Part shown: positions 60,456 to 64,000 of the stretch, piece by piece | Position numbering within the stretch: the first letter of the stretch is position 1 | Layout: each line of letters starts with the position of its first letter | From: Sphingomonas yunnanensis | Lineage (GTDB): Bacteria; Pseudomonadota; Alphaproteobacteria; Sphingomonadales; Sphingomonadaceae | DNA: 64,000 nucleotides | NCBI RefSeq assembly: GCF_019898765.1 | Contig: NZ_JAIOKB010000002.1 | Coordinates: forward strand, 558,001 to 622,000 | Direction: 5' to 3' | Made by a program: the position numbers and the translations under genes | The notes under the pieces: generated by a model | The model's database searches: none | Told to the model about the DNA's origin: nothing | What the model saw: only the letters and a program-made list of their open reading frames with translations

Positions 60456-61334
60456 GTGTCCGATCAGTCCATCGCCGCTCTGTCCTTCCTCGTCGCCGAG
60501 AGCGAGCCGCCAGAGGCGCGCGCACATCGGCGCGACAGCGTGGGGCGCAGCTCGGGCGAGACCTATGCCGCCCTGCTCGAGGGGATAGCACCGAGCGCGG
60601 CGGTCACCCGCATCACCCCCGCCGATGACGGCGCGACGCCGCCGAGCGCCGCCGAGATCGCCGGTTATGACGCGGTGTTCCTCACCGGCTCGCCGCTCCA
60701 TCTCTACGACGACAGCCCCGCGTGCCGCCGCATCATCGCCTTCATGCGCGACGTGTTCGGCGCGGGCGTGCCCGCGTTCGGGTCATGCGCCGGGTTGCAG
60801 GTCGCCGCCGTCGCGGCGGGCGGTCGAGTCCGGGCGATGGGTGAGCGCCGCGAGGCGGGCTTCGCGCGCCGCATCGCGCCGACCGCGGCGGGGCGCGACC
60901 ACCCGCTGCTGCACGGTCGGCCGCTCGCCTATGACGCGCCCGCGATCCACACCGACGAGGTCGCCGAACTTCCGGAGAGCGCGACGCTGCTCGCCGGCAA
61001 TGCGGTGACCGCGATCCAGGCCGCCGAGATACGCCACGGTGACGGCGTGTTCTGGGGCGTGCAATATCACCCGGAGATCGACCTCGGCGAAGTCGCCGCC
61101 GCGCTGCGGCGCCAGGCCGATGATCTCGTCGAGCATCGGCTCGCGCGTGACGAGGCGGACGTCGCGACACAGGCCGAGCTGGTGGAGGCGCTGCACGCGG
61201 ATCCCGACCGGCGCGATCTCGCCTGGCGGCTCGGGCTCGACTCGCAGGTCATCGACGCGGCGACCCGCTCGACCGAGATCCGCAACTTCATCGAGCGGCT
61301 CGTACTGCCCACGCGGGCGCGTCGGCGCGGCTGA
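60456..61334 (+). CDS. Type 1 glutamine amidotransferase
   Basis: A 292-residue class I amidotransferase. The nucleophile Cys is in PAFGSCAGLQVAAV, and the His/Glu pair is in GVQYHPEIDLGE. It resembles stand-alone GMP-synthase-like amidotransferases (the GATase1 group). An extra C-terminal helical part of about 60 residues follows the GATase core. The start is a GTG. It is 48 bp after the chemoreceptor-like gene and could be cotranscribed. The acceptor substrate or partner is unknown. Confidence 0.85.
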   Translation: MSDQSIAALSFLVAESEPPEARAHRRDSVGRSSGETYAALLEGIAPSAAVTRITPADDGATPPSAAEIAGYDAVFLTGSPLHLYDDSPACRRIIAFMRDVFGAGVPAFGSCAGLQVAAVAAGGRVRAMGERREAGFARRIAPTAAGRDHPLLHGRPLAYDAPAIHTDEVAELPESATLLAGNAVTAIQAAEIRHGDGVFWGVQYHPEIDLGEVAAALRRQADDLVEHRLARDEADVATQAELVEALHADPDRRDLAWRLGLDSQVIDAATRSTEIRNFIERLVLPTRARRRG

Positions 61335-61397
61335 GCCGCGGGAACGCTCTGCCCGGCTCGAACGTCAGGCTTCACGAGACATCAAGGAGGACATGCC

Positions 61398-61814
61398 GTG
61401 ACGATCTTCAACAAGGATATGGTCGAGCTCGCGTCGAAGAACGAGCTGTGGCAGAAGGAAGTCTACCGCGACGCCAAGGTGCAGATCGTGCTGATGAGCA
61501 TCCCTTCGGGCGAGGAGATCGGGATGGAGACCCATCCCGCCGACCAGACCACCTTCATCGTCGCGGGTGACGCGCAGGTGGTGATCGACGGTCACTCGAC
61601 CAAGGCAGGGCCGAACCACCTCGTCGTGGTGCCCAAGGGTGCGCAGCACAATATCGTCAACAAGGGCAGCGGCGAGCTCAAGCTGTTCTCGGTCTATGCG
61701 CCGCCCGCCGAGCCCGAGGGCGCTGCCTTCCGCACCAAGGAAGAGGCGGAGGAGGCCGAGAAGGGCTTGCTCGCCAAGGCCGCCGACAAGGTCCGCGAGG
61801 CGATTGGCCACTGA
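61398..61814 (+). CDS. Cupin-domain protein
   Basis: A 138-residue single cupin. Motif 1 residues are visible in GMETHPADQTTFIVAGDAQV, and motif 2 in GPNHLVVVPKGAQHNIVNKG, with the histidines and glutamate/aspartate for a metal site largely in place. The C-terminus is a charged helix (KEEAEEAEKGLL). Cupins of this type are often small metal-dependent enzymes or stress proteins. An AAGGAGG site precedes the GTG start. It is the last gene on the plus strand before convergent genes. Confidence 0.85.
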   Translation: MTIFNKDMVELASKNELWQKEVYRDAKVQIVLMSIPSGEEIGMETHPADQTTFIVAGDAQVVIDGHSTKAGPNHLVVVPKGAQHNIVNKGSGELKLFSVYAPPAEPEGAAFRTKEEAEEAEKGLLAKAADKVREAIGH

Positions 61815-61821
61815 TTACGGC

Positions 61822-61844
61822 GGCGGGGGCAGGGCGCCCCCGCC
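61822..61844. terminator. Hairpin between convergent cupin and glutaredoxin-like genes
   Basis: A 9-bp perfect stem (GGCGGGGGC / GCCCCCGCC) with a 5-base loop. There is no T tract, so termination strength is uncertain, but the position between convergent genes fits a shared transcript end. Confidence 0.5.
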
Positions 61845-61862
61845 CGCCGGTTCGGCGGCGCC

Positions 61863-62105
61863 TCAGCCGCGCTGGAGCCAGCGCTCCAGCTTGTCGCTGC
61901 CGCCGATCCGCTCGCCGTCGATGAACACCTGCGGGGTGGTCTCGACGTCTTGCTCGCGCTCGAACGCGTCGACCGCCTCCCGTGTCGTCAGGATCTGGTC
62001 GTCGACGTCGAAGCCCGCCTGCTCCAGCATCGCCTTGGCCCGCACGCCGAAGGGACAGACATGCTCGGGCAGTACCATGCGATAGAGAGTGGCCTGCTGG
62101 GTCAT
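61863..62105 (-). CDS. Glutaredoxin-like protein
   Basis: An 80-residue thioredoxin-fold protein: MTQQATLYRMVLPEHVCPFG with a monothiol Cys-Pro-Phe-Gly active site, KAMLEQAGFDVDDQ, the cis-Pro TTPQVFIDGERIGGSDKL and a final helix. The second active-site cysteine is missing, so it would work as a monothiol glutaredoxin or as a GST-N-like reducing domain. It is small and alone on the minus strand, with 71 bp to the next gene. Confidence 0.85.
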   Translation of the reverse strand: MTQQATLYRMVLPEHVCPFGVRAKAMLEQAGFDVDDQILTTREAVDAFEREQDVETTPQVFIDGERIGGSDKLERWLQRG

Positions 62106-62176
62106 CGTTTTATCCTTATCGTTCCGTAGGGATAACCGACCCAAGCGACGCCGGCGCCGCAGGTTCCCGGCGCCGC

Positions 62177-63904
62177 TCAGAAGAGGCCGTCGTCGTCGGC
62201 CTGCGGAAGCGCATCCTCGCCGCGACGCATCGTCATGCCGGGCAGCAGGAACAGCGCGTGGATCTCGCGCTCGCGTGCCATCGTGTAGAGGCCGGCGACC
62301 CACGGCAGCAGCGTGCGCAGACTTGCCGTGTCGGCGTCGCTCAGCGCCTCATGTCCCTCGGTGCAGTCGCGCAGGGAGCCCGACGCCGACTCGAGCGCGC
62401 TGATGAACATCTGCTGCTCGTGCAATTCCTCCATGCTGTGCTCGAGCGCCGCGACGACCCGCCGCGCCGCGTCTCCGCTACCCGCGACGGCCGCGTCCGA
62501 GCGGTCGGACGCGGCGCGTACCACCGCGAGCGCGTCGCGCAGCGTCGCGCGCGTGTCGCCGCCGGTGGCCGGGCCGTCGCCGCCCAGCGCGACTCCGTCG
62601 AGCGCGGCGACCTGCTCGGCCACCGCACCGCGCAACCGCTCGAGCTTGCGCGCGCAGGGGTCGATCTCGGTCGCGATCACCGCCACCGCGCGCCCGGTCT
62701 CACCGTGACGACGGCAGAGCAGCCGCGTATTGGTGGCGATGTCCTGCACGTCGAGCGTCACCGCCCGGATCGCCTGCAGATCGCGACCGAGGTCGACGAC
62801 CGTCTCCTCGACGAAGGCAGCCAACATGCCGAGCTGTTCATCGGTATCGAACAAACGGGCGGTGATGTCCCCCAGCGCCGCGATGCCCTGCTCCAGCCGC
62901 CCCAGCGCGCCGCCGCCACCGCCGGCCAGCGCGGCAGTCTCCCCGACGCTTGCCGCCTGCGCCTCGACCAGCGTGAGCAGGTCGGCGGCGAGCGGGCCGA
63001 GCCGCGCGAGCGAGTCGAGCAGCGCGATGCTCTCGTCGCGGAAATCGTCCGCGATCGCGCGCATCTGCGCCGCGACCAAGCGCGCGACATGGGCCACCGC
63101 GCCGCGTGGAGGCGGCGCCGGCCGCTCGCCGGTGAGCTCCGCCGACGGATCGATCACGCGCAGCACCGCGACACAATGTTCGACGCGCTGGCGCACGCTA
63201 TCCCCGATCTGGATCGCACCGAGCACGCGCGCCACCTCGCCCTGCACCGTGCGCGTGATCCCGCTCACCTCATGCGCGGTCCGCGCGACCGAGGCGAGCT
63301 GCGCCTCGAGCGCGTCGGCGCTGGCGGCGAGCTCGACCGGCGCCTGCACGCCCACCTTGGCGCACTCCCCGGCGAGTCGCGCATCGGTTGCCTGCAGCTC
63401 GGCGACGATCCGCATGAATCGCTCCAGCTCCTGCGCGAAGCGGCGCAGCTGCTGCTCGCTGCCGTCCAGCTTGGCCTGCATCACCGCCACGAACTGGAAG
63501 AAGGCCGGCTCGCCCGCCGAGGCGATCTTGATGCTCATGCCGTAGCAGCCGAGCAGTCGCATCACCTCGCCCATCTCCGCCAGGAGCGCGCGCAGCGTGC
63601 GCGTGCGTTGGGTCAGCTGCGCGACAGCCTCGGCGCGCCGGTGCTGCGTCTCGGGCAGCGCGGTGAGCCGCGCCGCGGCGGCACGCAGCTCGGTCACGGC
63701 GGCGCCCGCGCGTTCGGGCGCGAGCGCGCGCTGCACCTCGTCGAGCGCGCCCGCCATGCGGTCGATCGTGTCGATCGCGTCGGCGAGCGTTTCCCCGACG
63801 CCGCGGAAACGCTCCTCCAGCCCGTGGGCGAGCGCGTTGAGCCCGTCGACGAGCTGCTCGATCGGTGTAAGATCGCGGTCAGGCGTGATCGGGGCCACCA
63901 GCAT
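62177..63904 (-). CDS. Soluble chemotaxis-type coiled-coil protein
   Basis: A 575-residue, mostly helical protein without membrane segments. The sequence is rich in long coiled-coil stretches. It contains a degenerate receptor-tip-like region (DIATNTRLLCRRHGETGRAV, near residues 390-410) and an FRDESIALLDSLARLGPLA helix. It starts 15 bp after the end of a probable cheB gene with a GAGGAGAGG site, so it is in a chemotaxis operon. It could be a cytoplasmic receptor-like or scaffold protein. I do not recognise an exact family. Confidence 0.7.
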   Translation of the reverse strand: MLVAPITPDRDLTPIEQLVDGLNALAHGLEERFRGVGETLADAIDTIDRMAGALDEVQRALAPERAGAAVTELRAAAARLTALPETQHRRAEAVAQLTQRTRTLRALLAEMGEVMRLLGCYGMSIKIASAGEPAFFQFVAVMQAKLDGSEQQLRRFAQELERFMRIVAELQATDARLAGECAKVGVQAPVELAASADALEAQLASVARTAHEVSGITRTVQGEVARVLGAIQIGDSVRQRVEHCVAVLRVIDPSAELTGERPAPPPRGAVAHVARLVAAQMRAIADDFRDESIALLDSLARLGPLAADLLTLVEAQAASVGETAALAGGGGGALGRLEQGIAALGDITARLFDTDEQLGMLAAFVEETVVDLGRDLQAIRAVTLDVQDIATNTRLLCRRHGETGRAVAVIATEIDPCARKLERLRGAVAEQVAALDGVALGGDGPATGGDTRATLRDALAVVRAASDRSDAAVAGSGDAARRVVAALEHSMEELHEQQMFISALESASGSLRDCTEGHEALSDADTASLRTLLPWVAGLYTMAREREIHALFLLPGMTMRRGEDALPQADDDGLF

Positions 63905-63919
63905 CCTTCCTCTCCTCGC

Positions 63920-64000
63920 TCAGCGCGCCGTGGCCTGAAGCAGCTCGCGCGCGATCCGCCCCAGCGGCACCACGCGATCGGCGGCACCGCGCGCGATCGC
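63920..64000 (-). CDS. cheB: Probable CheB protein-glutamate methylesterase (C-terminal end)
   Basis: Only 26 codons before the stop are in the window. They read AIARGAADRVVPLGRIAREL followed by LQATAR, which fits the last helix of CheB methylesterases (A-x-x-G-A-A-D-x-V-x-P-L). CheB removes methyl groups from chemoreceptors under CheA control. The position 15 bp upstream of a chemotaxis-type gene supports the call. The rest lies outside the window. Confidence 0.55.
   Translation of the reverse strand, partial: AIARGAADRVVPLGRIARELLQATAR

Noticed and set aside
1..64000. Prophage, insertion sequence, tRNA or rRNA genes
   Set aside because: No transposase, integrase, phage structural gene, cloverleaf-like or rRNA-like sequence was noticed in reading the window; a covariance-model scan would settle the RNA question.

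Overview
The window is a GC-rich (about 70 percent) stretch of chromosome from an alphaproteobacterium. Gene content and order point to a sphingomonad (Sphingomonas or a close relative). The signs are a sigma-54/Lpt block, large TonB-dependent receptors beside glycoside hydrolases, a halogenase-like flavoprotein next to such a receptor, and palindromic intergenic repeats. No tRNA, rRNA, CRISPR array, insertion sequence or prophage was seen. Almost all the sequence is coding, and the many long overlapping reading frames on the other strand are shadows of GC-rich genes.

Layout. 1-10 kb holds housekeeping and small genes: the end of a cyclophilin, a thioesterase, a LemA/TPM membrane cluster, a divergent HxlR regulator/SDR pair, an MFS exporter, an NADP-binding oxidoreductase and an AsmA protein. 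10-16 kb holds rpmI-rplT, a terminator, then a GIY-YIG nuclease-like gene overlapping pheS-pheT and an aldose epimerase. 16-19.7 kb holds rpoZ, a phospholipase-D-like enzyme and a membrane chemoreceptor. 19.7-28.6 kb is a catabolic region on the minus strand: beta-L-arabinofuranosidase, Ldh-type reductase, DUF885 peptidase, DapA-like lyase, hydroxyproline epimerase and amino acid permease. 28.9-35.1 kb holds a glutamine amidotransferase, serine acetyltransferase, rpoN, lptB, lptA, lptC and a ribonuclease-D-like exonuclease. 35.3-37.2 kb holds a two-domain cold-shock protein and an EEP hydrolase. 37.3-45.8 kb is an arabinan-use locus (GH43, TonB receptor, GH43, GH51, OprB-type porin). 46.4-48.4 kb holds an EF-hand protein, tgt and a small membrane protein. 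48.5-59.1 kb is a five-gene operon: TonB receptor, tryptophan-halogenase-like flavoprotein, GH2, carboxylesterase, SGNH hydrolase. 59.4-64 kb holds a short soluble chemoreceptor-like protein, a glutamine amidotransferase, a cupin, a glutaredoxin-like protein, a large chemotaxis-type coiled-coil protein and the end of a probable cheB.

How it fits together. The window looks like part of a plant-polymer scavenger. One locus takes up and trims alpha-arabinan. The 19.7-28.6 kb region pairs a beta-L-arabinofuranosidase with hydroxyproline-catabolism genes, and a near-identical GTATAC-centred palindrome lies in front of each of its two transcription units. My inference is that it uses hydroxyproline arabinosides from plant extensins. 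The third locus joins a GH2 enzyme to two esterases and a halogenase-like protein of unknown role. Dispersed palindromic elements of about 80-140 bp recur between genes. Two of them lie in frame inside the carboxylesterase, between its signal peptide and its catalytic domain.
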